Positions 1-6,588 are shown, numbered from the stretch's first letter. The stretch: 8,635 nucleotides of DNA from a bacterium (GCA_021781625.1 JAJXWL010000063.1:1-8635); one strand, 5' to 3'. Notes: a model not told the origin generated them from the letters alone. Numbers and translations: made by a program.

Positions 1-83
1 CACGATTTTCCGTTGTAGAAACACTTGCGAAAAAGGACAATTGCCATTCCCTTTTCAAAAGGTTTTTTCTACAACCTCGTTAG
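1..83 (+). repeat. attC-like hairpin element upstream of the DUF4145-like gene
   Basis: The element ends in TTTTTCTACAACCTCGTTAG (64-83), and the same 20 bases recur at 5207-5226. It can fold: TTGTAGAA (13-20) is the exact reverse complement of TTCTACAA (67-74). Inside that, GAAAAAGG (29-36) pairs with CCTTTTC (50-56) with one bulged A. The left end may lie just outside the window. Nested imperfect arms ending in a GTTAG core are how integron attC sites look, and the gene starts 29 bases beyond this core. The seven-base core here is GTTAGCT, which departs from the GTTRRRY consensus at one position. The attC identity is therefore inference, while the repeat and its folding are seen directly. 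Confidence 0.5.
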
Positions 84-111
84 CTGGACCCTTCGGGCGA
101 AAGGAGAAATC

Positions 112-876
112 ATGAATAGATCAATATATGAAAGAGAAACGTTTCACATAGGCTCCAACACAAAATATGTCTGCCCTGAATGCAAAAATGGCTCACTTCT
201 TGCGTTGAAAGAAAAGTTGACTACCGTCGAATACATGAATTACAACAAGCTGGTACACGAGCAAGAAGATTGGGAATCGGATTGGTTCAAACATGGTTTT
301 CATGGAGTCCTCGTCTGCGAAAACAAGTCCTGCAAGGAGGAAATCGTTGTATCTGGGAAATATACACACTCCTATTGGCAGGGTATAAGTAGCGATGGCG
401 AGTATGGCGAGGGCGAAGAACGAATATGCACTCCCGAATACTTTGAGAGATCCCCGATCATAATAAGCATCAACAAGAACACTCCTAAGGAAATCCAAGA
501 CACCACTATTGAGTCTTTCTCACTTTTCTGGATTAACAAAGAGTCCTGCGCCAACAAAATTCGAGTTGCCATCGAACAAATTATGGATAATTTCGGTGTT
601 GCCAAGTATCCCCGGACAGGCAAGAGAATACCAATCTCCTTGCAGAAAAGACTCAACACATTTGCTATAGATCATCCCAAAATTGCAAAGCATCTTGAGG
701 CTATAAAGTGGATCGCAAACTCTGGAAGCCATAGTGGCGGTGTAACAAATTCAGACGTTCTAGACGGCTACCAAATTCTTGAATATGCGCTCAATCAACT
801 CTATGACAAAGAAGAAACAGACATTGACAATCTTGCAAAGAAGATCAACAAGAAGAAGAAGCCGTTGTCAAATTAG
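112..876 (+). CDS. Zinc-ribbon plus DUF4145-like domain protein
   Basis: The protein is 254 residues. I chose the ATG at 112 because AAAGGAG (100-106) lies 5 bases upstream. The longer in-frame start at 25 would put coding sequence inside the hairpin repeat. A four-cysteine zinc-ribbon pattern, C21-x2-C24 and C69-x4-C74, occupies the N-terminal part. Residues about 135-240 form a helical segment (from SCANKIRVAIEQIMDNF to the region around NSGSHSGG) that resembles DUF4145. That domain is known fused to or near restriction and other defence proteins, but its biochemical role is not established. The tail is lysine-rich (KKINKKKK). The gene stands alone: a CTAAC element begins 4 bases after the stop, so it looks like single-gene cassette cargo. 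The DUF4145 assignment is from remembered family pattern, and no function is claimed. Confidence 0.75.
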   Translation: MNRSIYERETFHIGSNTKYVCPECKNGSLLALKEKLTTVEYMNYNKLVHEQEDWESDWFKHGFHGVLVCENKSCKEEIVVSGKYTHSYWQGISSDGEYGEGEERICTPEYFERSPIIISINKNTPKEIQDTTIESFSLFWINKESCANKIRVAIEQIMDNFGVAKYPRTGKRIPISLQKRLNTFAIDHPKIAKHLEAIKWIANSGSHSGGVTNSDVLDGYQILEYALNQLYDKEETDIDNLAKKINKKKKPLSN

Positions 877-880
877 ACAG

Positions 881-935
881 CTAACAAAGTTTTCAACGTG
901 TGCCACGAGGAGGAAAACGAACCCGTAAGTGTGCA
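881..935 (+). repeat. Left half of an attC-like element after the DUF4145-like gene
   Basis: CTAACAA (881-887) begins 4 bases after the stop codon, and AGCTAAC (880-886 overlapping it) is the reverse complement of the GTTAGCT at 79-85 before the gene. The next 40 or so bases (TGTGCCACGAGGAGGAAA, then GAACCCG) match the 3' flank of the ATPase gene at 6592-6638 with few differences. No closing GTTAG core is found before the methyltransferase remnant at 1027, so if this is an attC site its right half is lost. The stretch from 936 to 1026 shows nothing recognisable. Confidence 0.45.
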
Positions 936-1026
936 GTCTCGTCAGTAACTTTATCACCAGCATTTTCCGAGGCGTGCATTTTCCGGCAGCCACGCTTCTC
1001 GTGCCTCTTTTATCCAGAAGTCAGCA

Positions 1027-1359
1027 GTGAGTATTTTGGGCCTTGTTTTGTTGGTCGCGGGTTTGGCCGGGGCCCCGGTTTGGGCGCAGCTTACCTTGGG
1101 CCGATATTGGAGCAGCTATGTCACTTCCAAGGTGGACCACGAGCTGGTGACCGGTGGACCCTACTCCATGGTCCGGCACCCTATTTATTCGTTTATGCTG
1201 GTCATGGTGCTGGGAACCTTTCTGTTTGACCCTTTTTATCCGGCACCGGGGGGGCCTCCTGATCAGCGCTGCAGTACTTTTTGTGGAGAATAAAAAGAGA
1301 AGAGGCGATCATGGTTTCCCTTTTCGGGGAGGCCTACCACGCCTATCAAAAGCGGAAAA
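1027..1359 (+). pseudogene. Isoprenylcysteine carboxyl methyltransferase-family remnant, frameshifted and IS-interrupted
   Basis: Translation in frame 1 gives the family signature: a hydrophobic segment, then AQLTLGRYWSSYV, DHELVTGGPYSMVRHPIYS and a second membrane segment (about 1192-1245). ICMT/PEMT-type proteins are membrane enzymes that use S-adenosylmethionine, and this VRHPIY block is their conserved core. Homology moves to frame 2 after a run of seven G (1248-1254), giving GGLLISAAVLFV. It moves to frame 3 near GG 1285-1286, giving RIKREEAIMVSLFGEAYHAYQKR. Both shifts fit single-base gains. The usual N-terminal membrane segments are missing, and no family match is seen upstream of 1027. 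An IS21 element begins at 1360, and the last codons lie at 3535-3563. The GTG at 1027 is only where homology begins. The gene cannot make a normal enzyme. Confidence 0.8.
1355..1359 (+). repeat. Left copy of the IS21 target-site duplication (GAAAA)
   Basis: GAAAA directly precedes the left end of the IS and is repeated directly after its right end (3534-3538). Five bases is a normal duplication length for IS21-family elements. The sequence is low in complexity and the right copy lies in a run of eight A, so its exact length is uncertain. Confidence 0.6.
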
Positions 1360-1395
1360 TGTACATCGGCGTGCTATATTACGAGGAGATAGGCG
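1360..1395 (+). repeat. Left terminal inverted repeat of the IS21 element
   Basis: It begins TGTACATCGGCG and continues to TAGGCG. It matches the outward-read right end at about 26 of 36 positions, best in the first 12 bases (10 of 12) and in the inner CGAGG and TAGGCG blocks. Confidence 0.7.
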
Positions 1396-1440
1396 CTTAG
1401 ATTTACGGAATGCGCCGACGGCGTCTTTCTTGGAGGAAAG

Positions 1441-2712
1441 ATGTCGAAGGGCTATCGACGAATCAGCATGCGCACTCGGAGGCGCTGCGTGGAAACATAC
1501 CAGAAGGCGGGTGGCATGAGAAATTGTGAACTCGCAAAATCCTTCGGCGTAAGCGAAGGAACCATCCGGTATTGGAAAAAACGTGAGGGCAAGCCGGACA
1601 ACCGGTCCATGAAGTCATCGGGGGTTGCGGCCTTTACCGAACAGATACAGGAATGGATGAATGCCCAAGCCGACAAGCTGCGGAAGGAAACCGTTGTTGA
1701 ATTGTACGACACCCTGCAAAAACATCACGGGTTTGACCGTTCATATGATGCCCTGCGCCGGTATATCAGCAAACATTGGCCTGGCTGGAAGGATGAAAAG
1801 ACCACCACGAGGATCGAAACACCTCCCGGTGTTCTGACACTCATTGACTGGAAAGAGGATGTCGCTGTTCGGCTGGGGACATGGGAAAATCGGACGCTTG
1901 TCCAGTTTTTCATGGCATTGCTTGGATTTTCTCGGCATATGGCTGTCGTACCCAGTCTTGAAAAGGATATGGACGCATTCTTGCAGGCTCACAACAAGGC
2001 GTGGGTCAGGTTGGGAGGACTGACCGAGTGGGTGCGCACAGACTGTCTAGCTACGGCGGTCCATACCTGGCATGGCCGCAATAGCGAATTAAATGCCGCC
2101 TATGACCGCTACCTCGAGCACCTTGGTGTGAAGTGCTTTCCTGCCCGGCCTGGAACTCCTACCGACAAGGGAAAGGTGGAAAAGCGGATCAGGGACTTCT
2201 TTGCCACCCTCGATCTGGATAGTCGGGTATTCAAGGATCTTGAAGAACTGCAGGCATGGCTAGACGAGAAGACCACCGTATATGAAGCTCGGCATCAAAG
2301 CCCGGCGACCGGTCTGCCGATTGCCCAAAGCTGGTACTTTGAGCAGAAGAAACTCAAGGAACTGCCCGAAAACCTGCCTGTTGATGCCCGGCGTATGGCA
2401 TGGTGCAAGGTCCGCAAGGACGGCACCGTGGCCTTCGGCGGCAACTTCTACCAAGTCAGCCATCGTCATGTTGGAGAAAGAGTTCTTTGCATCCACACCG
2501 GCTCTGAAATCAGGCTTGAATTCAGGGGGACCTCGATTGGGTCATGGCCTCACCTGGAGCGCAGCAAGGGGATGCTGTGCTTGTCGAAAGAGGTACTAGA
2601 TGATCCCGCCAGCCCTTTGAGTCCTCTGGTGAAGGCTTGGGCACAAGAAACCGCCATCCGCCAGATTGACTTTTATCAGGCAATCACCGGAGGGGGGCGT
2701 CATGAATCTTGA
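1441..2712 (+). CDS. istA: IS21-family transposase IstA
   Basis: IstA is the DDE transposase that cuts and joins the element's ends, and it works with the ATPase IstB. The protein has 423 residues, within the family range. An N-terminal helix-turn-helix is visible around CELAKSFGVSEGTIRYWKKR (about residues 29-48). The integrase-like catalytic core shows D136 in LTLIDW, D201 in VRTD and E247 in GTPTDKGKVEKRI, the expected DDE triad with the typical PxTDKGKVE context. The ATG at 1441 follows a strong GGAGGAAAG. The stop overlaps the istB start by 11 bases, as is usual for translational coupling in this family. No internal stop or frameshift is seen, so this gene looks intact although its partner does not. 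Confidence 0.95.
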   Translation: MSKGYRRISMRTRRRCVETYQKAGGMRNCELAKSFGVSEGTIRYWKKREGKPDNRSMKSSGVAAFTEQIQEWMNAQADKLRKETVVELYDTLQKHHGFDRSYDALRRYISKHWPGWKDEKTTTRIETPPGVLTLIDWKEDVAVRLGTWENRTLVQFFMALLGFSRHMAVVPSLEKDMDAFLQAHNKAWVRLGGLTEWVRTDCLATAVHTWHGRNSELNAAYDRYLEHLGVKCFPARPGTPTDKGKVEKRIRDFFATLDLDSRVFKDLEELQAWLDEKTTVYEARHQSPATGLPIAQSWYFEQKKLKELPENLPVDARRMAWCKVRKDGTVAFGGNFYQVSHRHVGERVLCIHTGSEIRLEFRGTSIGSWPHLERSKGMLCLSKEVLDDPASPLSPLVKAWAQETAIRQIDFYQAITGGGRHES

Positions 2713-3469
2713 AGCCCTGGCCCGACGAATGGAATCACTTAACCTGACCCAAACTTCAGCCATTGTTGGTGAGCTTGCAAGGGCTTCGAGTACTGAGAAA
2801 GAAACATCGCTTGAATTCCTGGAACGCCTGCTTGAGGCAGAGTTCATTGCGAAGGAAGAACGACGGATCGCAACCAGCCTGAAACTCTCCGGACTGCCCA
2901 AGATGATGCGCCTTGAGGACTATGATTACCTCTTCCAGCCGGCAGTGGAACGAGATCGCATCGAGTATCTTGGAACCGGGGACTTCTTGGAAAAGAAGGA
3001 AAACGTACTGTTTTTCGGGCCTCCGGGGGTTGGTAAGACCCATTTGGCTGCCGGTTTGGGCGTACGGGCAGTGGAATTGGGTCACTCGGTCAGCTACTAT
3101 ACCGCCGAGGAGTTGATGCTTCATCTGAAACGGCGAAGCGATACCCCAGTTTCCTGGTAGCGACGACAAGTGTACGTAAAAAACAGTTTGGTGATAGTCG
3201 ATGAACTCGGATACCAAACCCTGGACCGCCAGGAAACTCACCTGTTCTTTCAGTTTGTCGCAGCACGCTATCTGAAGGGCTCGACCATCATCACCTCAAA
3301 CCGTTCGGTGCGTGATTGGGTGACAGTATTCTCTGGCGACCAGGCTGCTACCACCGCCATCCTAGACCGACTGCTTCATAAGGCCAATATCTTCAACATT
3401 GATGGACGAAGCTACCGTCTGAAAAACTACGAAACCATGCTCACACCCAAAGGAGGCTCGAATGGGTAA
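2702..3469 (+). pseudogene. istB: IS21-family ATPase IstB, interrupted by an in-frame TAG
   Basis: IstB is the AAA+ helper ATPase that activates IstA and steers target choice. The ATG at 2702 lies behind GGAGGGGGG and overlaps the end of istA. The Walker A motif GPPGVGKT (residues 106-113) is intact. A TAG at 3158-3160 (codon 153) stops the frame, and the same frame then continues without a shift: LVIVDELGY (Walker B aspartate at residue 167), ITSNR, then AILDRLLHKANIFNIDGRSYRL to a TAA at 3467. Without the stop, the reading would be about 255 residues, the normal family length. Translation to the TAG gives 152 residues with no Walker B, so this copy is most likely inactive. The residues just before the TAG (RRSDTPVSW) look atypical, so a pair of compensating indels there is also possible. 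Confidence 0.88.
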
Positions 3470-3496
3470 TACGCTGAAAACTTTCGAAAAGGTATC

Positions 3497-3533
3497 CGCC
3501 TACACCCCTCGAAATGGTGTGCGCCGATTGACA
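3497..3533 (-). repeat. Right terminal inverted repeat of the IS21 element
   Basis: Read on the minus strand from 3533 it begins TGTCAATCGGCG and ends with TAGGCG, imperfectly matching the left end. The plus-strand sequence ends ACA at 3531-3533. Confidence 0.7.
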
Positions 3534-3538
3534 GAAAA
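3534..3538 (+). repeat. Right copy of the IS21 target-site duplication (GAAAA)
   Basis: It is identical to 1355-1359 and abuts the right IS end. It lies at the start of a G plus eight A run, which blurs the exact boundary. Confidence 0.55.
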
Positions 3539-3563
3539 AAAATTAATACCCTGGATCTATTGA
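3535..3563 (+). pseudogene. Severed C-terminal tail of the methyltransferase remnant
   Basis: Directly after the IS, the frame reads KKLIPWIY and then TGA (3561-3563). ICMT-family proteins of this type end in a stretch like AYQKRTKKLIPxIY, so this is the missing end of the remnant that stops at AYQKR before 1360. Removing the IS and one GAAAA copy leaves eight A between the two parts, one base short of keeping the frame. A further slip in the A run is therefore likely. The DUF1707-like gene begins 28 to 30 bases after this stop, depending on its start, which suggests the two were once co-transcribed. Confidence 0.7.
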
Positions 3564-3593
3564 GGGCCCAGCTGCGAAACGAGGGAGGTAATG

Positions 3594-4151
3594 GTGAACT
3601 ATGACCAAGAAATGCGTTTGTCCCACAAAGACCGAGACGACGCTGTAAGCCGACTCCAATCCGCCTTTTTGGAAGGGCGGCTTGACGATGGCGAATTGGG
3701 CGACCGGGTCAAAGCGGCCTTGGGCGCCAAGGTCCGGGGCGATCTGGTACCCATACTGGGAGACCTGCCGGTATCGGAAATCGCCGTGGTCCCCACTGTC
3801 GGAGCGATTCAAGGGCCCGCTGCACCCCTGAAGCTGGTATCAACCTACAAATCTTCCGAAACCAAAGGCGGTTCATTTGTCCTGGGCAGCCGGTTCAAAA
3901 CCCAGGTGTACAAGGGCAACCAGGTTCTCGATCTGACCAAGGCTCAGTTTTCGGGGGACAGGGTTGAGATCAAGGCCAACTGTTACAAGGGGACTCTAAT
4001 AATTATTGTTCCCCGGGGGTTCCGGGTGGATCTTCGGGGCTGGGCGTACAAGGGAGGAATGCACGACCAGACCTCGGGAGAGGGAACCCGGCCCCTGGTG
4101 CTCATTAAGGCCAACGCCTACAAGGGAAAGATCACCATCGTTAATCCCTGA
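3594..4151 (+). CDS. DUF1707-like protein with a LiaF/DUF2154-type beta-rich C-terminus
   Basis: The protein is about 185 residues. GGGAGG (3583-3588) sits 5 bases before the GTG at 3594 but only 2 before the ATG at 3591, so I favour GTG; the difference is one residue. Residues about 6-58 (RLSHKDRDDAVSRLQSAFLEGRLDDGEL to LGDLP) match the DUF1707 pattern, a short helical domain best known from Actinobacteria and of unclear role. The C-terminal half is beta-rich and repeats a YKG turn four times (VYKGN, CYKGT, AYKGG, AYKGK), like the cell-wall-stress (LiaF/DUF2154) or DUF4097 type domain. No membrane segment or signal peptide is seen. A role in envelope stress sensing is inference only. The VOC gene follows 83 bases downstream. 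Confidence 0.8.
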   Translation: MNYDQEMRLSHKDRDDAVSRLQSAFLEGRLDDGELGDRVKAALGAKVRGDLVPILGDLPVSEIAVVPTVGAIQGPAAPLKLVSTYKSSETKGGSFVLGSRFKTQVYKGNQVLDLTKAQFSGDRVEIKANCYKGTLIIIVPRGFRVDLRGWAYKGGMHDQTSGEGTRPLVLIKANAYKGKITIVNP

Positions 4152-4234
4152 ACCGCTAGCTTGACCTTCCGAACCGAATGTCTGATTTTAAAGTGACGGC
4201 CTGAATCACGGGCCGGACGATAAGGAGGCTGTTG

Positions 4235-4660
4235 ATGAAGCTGGCGCATTTTTATCTGAATTTCCTGGGAACCTGCCGGGAAGCCTTTACCTATTACGAA
4301 AAGGTCTTTCAAACCAAGATCGTCGCCCTCCAGACCTTCGGGGAAACCCCCTTTGCCGGGGAGGTTCCCGAGGCCGCTAAAGCCAAGATCATGCACGTTC
4401 AGCTTCCCCTCACCGACACAGTTCACCTTATGGGGAGCGATGTGGTCGAGGGCCTCAGCCCCGAGGTCCCCTTCGGAACCAATTTCAACGTGATGGTGGT
4501 GGCCGATGACAAGGCCGAAGCTGACCGAGTTTTCAAGATGCTCTGCGACGGCGGCAAGGAAACGATGCCCATCGGCAATGCTCCCTGGGGGCCGTATTTC
4601 GGAATGTGCCACGACAAATTCGGCATTCCCTGGATGGTGAGCCTTGACCACGGTGTCTGA
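4235..4660 (+). CDS. PhnB-like VOC (glyoxalase-fold) family protein
   Basis: The protein is 141 residues, normal for PhnB-like single-domain VOC proteins. The ATG at 4235 is preceded by AAGGAGG (4222-4228); a TTG three bases earlier is a less likely start. The N-terminal strand MKLAHFYLNFLGTCREAF, then FYYEKVF-like residues, and the C-terminal block WGPYFGMCHDKFGIPWMVSL are the hallmarks of this subgroup. VOC folds bind metal ions or small ligands in enzymes and resistance proteins, but PhnB-like members have no settled reaction. The chain is intact. It may be co-transcribed with the DUF1707-like gene. A short inverted repeat (CGGCC 4197-4201, GGCCG 4211-4215) lies in the gap but has no T run, so I do not call a terminator. 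Confidence 0.88.
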   Translation: MKLAHFYLNFLGTCREAFTYYEKVFQTKIVALQTFGETPFAGEVPEAAKAKIMHVQLPLTDTVHLMGSDVVEGLSPEVPFGTNFNVMVVADDKAEADRVFKMLCDGGKETMPIGNAPWGPYFGMCHDKFGIPWMVSLDHGV

Positions 4661-5171
4661 TCCGATAATCCAACTGTGGCGAATGACCTGATGCTCATCT
4701 CCGAACATTACGCCCAAAAGGATCTGTCCACACTGAGAGAAATGATTCAATAAAGTGATAGGAACTATGATCCCGGGGCAAGCCGTGGTTTTCGACCAAC
4801 CGGGGCGGAATGCTCCACTGGCGACGGTGAAAATGCCCCCTGCTGATCCAGAATCGGTTCCTGCTAGCGCTGCAACGCTTGCCCACTGCTGTTTTCGATG
4901 CAAAAGTGGCAGTTTTCAATCCGTTACCAGAAGCGGGTCACAAAACGGTAGTGGCTCGGGGCATACGTTCCTTGAGGACGCAAATCACATAAATTGAAAA
5001 GTTGCAGGCACCATGGATGGGGGTAGGGTTGTTCAATCTTGAGGAATCGCTCGACCTCGTACCTCGGGTAAGGCTAATAGTTCTGCCGTAGTCCATTCGA
5101 TGATCGTCTTGAGTGAATCGCTCCGAGATGAGGATTTTTAGCTTGATTTCATGAAGATGCCGGATACAATT
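4661..5171. other. Non-coding or decayed stretch with no recognisable gene
   Basis: Nothing here could be assigned to a family. A 26-codon frame from the GTG at 4677 ends at 4754 and looks like chance or a remnant. An 80-codon plus-strand frame (4755-4997) and several minus-strand frames are open but have no convincing ribosome site or family pattern. A near-perfect direct repeat, CTTGAG plus GAATCGCTC, occurs at 5038-5052 and 5108-5123 (the second copy has one extra T). The right end grades into the GTTAG element. Confidence 0.5.
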
Positions 5172-5226
5172 GAGAAAAGGACCTTTGGTTTCGCCTTTTA
5201 AGAAGATTTTTCTACAACCTCGTTAG
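5172..5226 (+). repeat. Second copy of the attC-like GTTAG element, upstream of the ATPase gene
   Basis: This aligns with 28-83. Both have a GAAAAGG run followed by AC, a CCTTTT run, A-rich bases, and the identical 20 bases TTTTTCTACAACCTCGTTAG (here 5207-5226). AAAAGG (5175-5180) can pair with CCTTTT (5194-5199). An outer arm matching TTCTACAA, present at 13-20 for the first copy, is not clear here, so this copy may lack its left half. The core here is GTTAGAA, which departs from GTTRRRY in the last base. Confidence 0.5.
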
Positions 5227-5249
5227 AAGGGTTGAGGGTACAGTGTAAG

Positions 5250-5292
5250 GACATCCTTTACAGTCGGTTCGACCAAAAGTGTAAAGGATGTC
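5250..5292 (+). promoter_or_regulatory. Perfect 13 bp inverted repeat in the ATPase gene leader
   Basis: GACATCCTTTACA (5250-5262) is the exact reverse complement of TGTAAAGGATGTC (5280-5292), with 17 bases between. The spacer itself holds GTCG-GTT-CGAC (5263-5273), so the RNA could form a branched or extended hairpin. A third half-site, TGTAAGGA (5244-5251), makes an imperfect palindrome with 5254-5262. The repeat ends 24 bases before the ATPase start codon and just ahead of its ribosome site. It could be a repressor operator (perhaps autoregulatory) or an RNA hairpin that blocks read-through or translation. No T run follows, so a simple terminator is less likely. The structure is seen; its role is inference. 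Confidence 0.65.
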
Positions 5293-5316
5293 TCTACTGC
5301 ACAAAAAGGAAAAACG

Positions 5317-6588
5317 ATGAAAGAGCCAGAGGAAGTCTTTACCCCCAGTAGCCCCAACGTGAATCCTGTCATGTATATCCACAGGCCGGATCGCGAGGCT
5401 GAGTTGGTCCAAGCTATCAAAGAATCGAAGCACCTCGTGCTCTACGGCGAAAGCGGTACTGGAAAATCCTGGCTCTTTAAGAAAGTCTTCGCAGATTCAA
5501 AAGTTGAGTACCTTAACTGCAATATGGCGAATGCCTCGCGTTTTGGCAGTATAGCCAAGGAACTTGAAAATACCGTTGATCGGGAACTAGAGAACATCCA
5601 TCAGGCAACGCGCACGACATCAAAGAAGGAAGGCGAGGCGACTGCCGACATGAAGGCAAAACTCCCGTTTCTGGGTCGTATGGGCGCTGCCTTCAGGGTT
5701 TTGGTGAGTGGCGAAAAACAAAAAGAGTACAGGATTGTCCAGAAAGAACCTGTAGAGAGAGCATTTGAGTTTCTACACCAAAAGAACAAAAAGTCGACAA
5801 ACGTTCTGGTATTTGATAACTTTGAAAGTATTGTCGGAAACACGACTTTGCTTGAAGAACTTTCAAACATTATCCTTTTGCTCGATGACGAACGCTATGG
5901 AAAATATCGGACAAAGATTCTGATTGTAGGAACTCCTGTGAACATCCTGTATGTTATTGTCTCGGTCGCAGCGAGCAGGCCAGTCGCTAGGCGAATTCGG
6001 CAACTCGACAAACTCGATCCCTTGAGCAAAGACCAAGTAAGGGAACTTCTCCGGAAAGGATTTGAAGAAGAACTAGGTTTTGATGTTCCTTCACTCGACG
6101 ATATCGTTGAACATGTGATGTACCTGACGCACGGTATTCCGGACCGGGTTCATGAATACGGATTGGAACTGGCGAAACTGGCAAAACCAAGTATGGCGGC
6201 AGTCTCTACCTTGTTTACGGCTACCGACCAGAAGTGGGTTGCTAATAATCTAGCTGACCTATACGCTATAATTCAAAGCGCCATGAATGCTCGTGAAACA
6301 GAAGCCGGCCGGAGAAACCAAGTTATTTATGCGCTTGGTCAACTTCCAGGAAAGGAAGTAAAACTCAGCGAACTTGAAGACATAGTCCGGAAAAAGTTTC
6401 CAAATAGCACATCTGGAAAGACGTTGAATATGAGTCTCAACCTTGGCGACCTTATGGGGCGCGAGAATCCGATGATCACCAAAAACGTCTCTGGTGACGG
6501 ATACGTTTTCACTGACTTGAAGTTCAAACTTTGCATTAGATCAGTGATCGTCCTGGAAGGCGAGGTGGTGAAAATTAGGGAATTCTGA
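5317..6588 (+). CDS. AAA/STAND-like P-loop ATPase with winged-helix-like C-terminus
   Basis: The protein is 423 residues. The ATG at 5317 follows AAAAAGGA (5303-5310). Residues 20-36 (YIHRPDREAELVQAIKE) lead into a Walker A motif GESGTGKS (44-51, with K50). The Walker B strand is NVLVFDNFE with D167 and E170, so the usual DE pair is spaced as DxxE. A sensor-1-like strand ILIVGTP lies at 201-207, followed by a lid with LDKLDPLSKDQVRELL. The last 90 residues have the helix-helix-strand pattern of a winged helix (VIYALGQLPG, LSELEDIVRKKF, then GYVFTDLKFKLCIRS). A cytoplasmic regulator, initiator-like or defence ATPase would all fit, and none can be chosen from sequence alone. No partner gene is adjacent. 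The flanks match those of the DUF4145-like gene, so it looks like single-gene cassette cargo. Confidence 0.8.
   Translation: MKEPEEVFTPSSPNVNPVMYIHRPDREAELVQAIKESKHLVLYGESGTGKSWLFKKVFADSKVEYLNCNMANASRFGSIAKELENTVDRELENIHQATRTTSKKEGEATADMKAKLPFLGRMGAAFRVLVSGEKQKEYRIVQKEPVERAFEFLHQKNKKSTNVLVFDNFESIVGNTTLLEELSNIILLLDDERYGKYRTKILIVGTPVNILYVIVSVAASRPVARRIRQLDKLDPLSKDQVRELLRKGFEEELGFDVPSLDDIVEHVMYLTHGIPDRVHEYGLELAKLAKPSMAAVSTLFTATDQKWVANNLADLYAIIQSAMNARETEAGRRNQVIYALGQLPGKEVKLSELEDIVRKKFPNSTSGKTLNMSLNLGDLMGRENPMITKNVSGDGYVFTDLKFKLCIRSVIVLEGEVVKIREF

Larger units (their letters stand above)
1360..3533 (+). mobile_element. IS21-family insertion sequence, 2174 bp
   Basis: The element carries overlapping istA and istB genes in the order and spacing usual for IS21. 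It is bounded by imperfect inverted repeats that begin TGT and end ACA. The ends were placed by comparing the two flanks. Left 1360 onward and the reverse complement of 3533 backward share TGT, ATCGGCG, CGAGG and TAGGCG blocks over 36-37 bases, about 70 percent identical. The flanking GAAAA repeats support a real insertion. The element split an already or later decayed methyltransferase gene just before its stop codon. Because istB has an in-frame stop, this copy is probably unable to move on its own unless another copy supplies IstB. Confidence 0.85.

Noticed and set aside
900..1229. 109-codon plus-strand frame overlapping the methyltransferase remnant
   Set aside because: It is a shadow frame. 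The ICMT motifs are in frame 1, and this frame has none.
4197..4215. CGGCC/GGCCG inverted repeat between the DUF1707-like and VOC genes
   Set aside because: The stem is 5 bp with a 9 base loop and no T run. It is weak as a terminator and could be chance in GC-rich sequence.
4118..4903. Long minus-strand open frame (261 codons) opposite the VOC gene
   Set aside because: It overlaps the well-supported VOC gene over most of its length, has no family pattern, and follows from codon bias on the plus strand.
4755..4997. 80-codon plus-strand frame in the gap after the VOC gene
   Set aside because: There is no good ribosome site and no recognisable motif. The composition is unlike a folded protein, so it is treated as chance.
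4925..5078. About 48-codon minus-strand segment (contains VERFLKIEQPYPHPWC) that reads like protein
   Set aside because: It is bounded by stops on both sides, lacks a start and matches no family I know. It could be an old remnant but cannot be supported.
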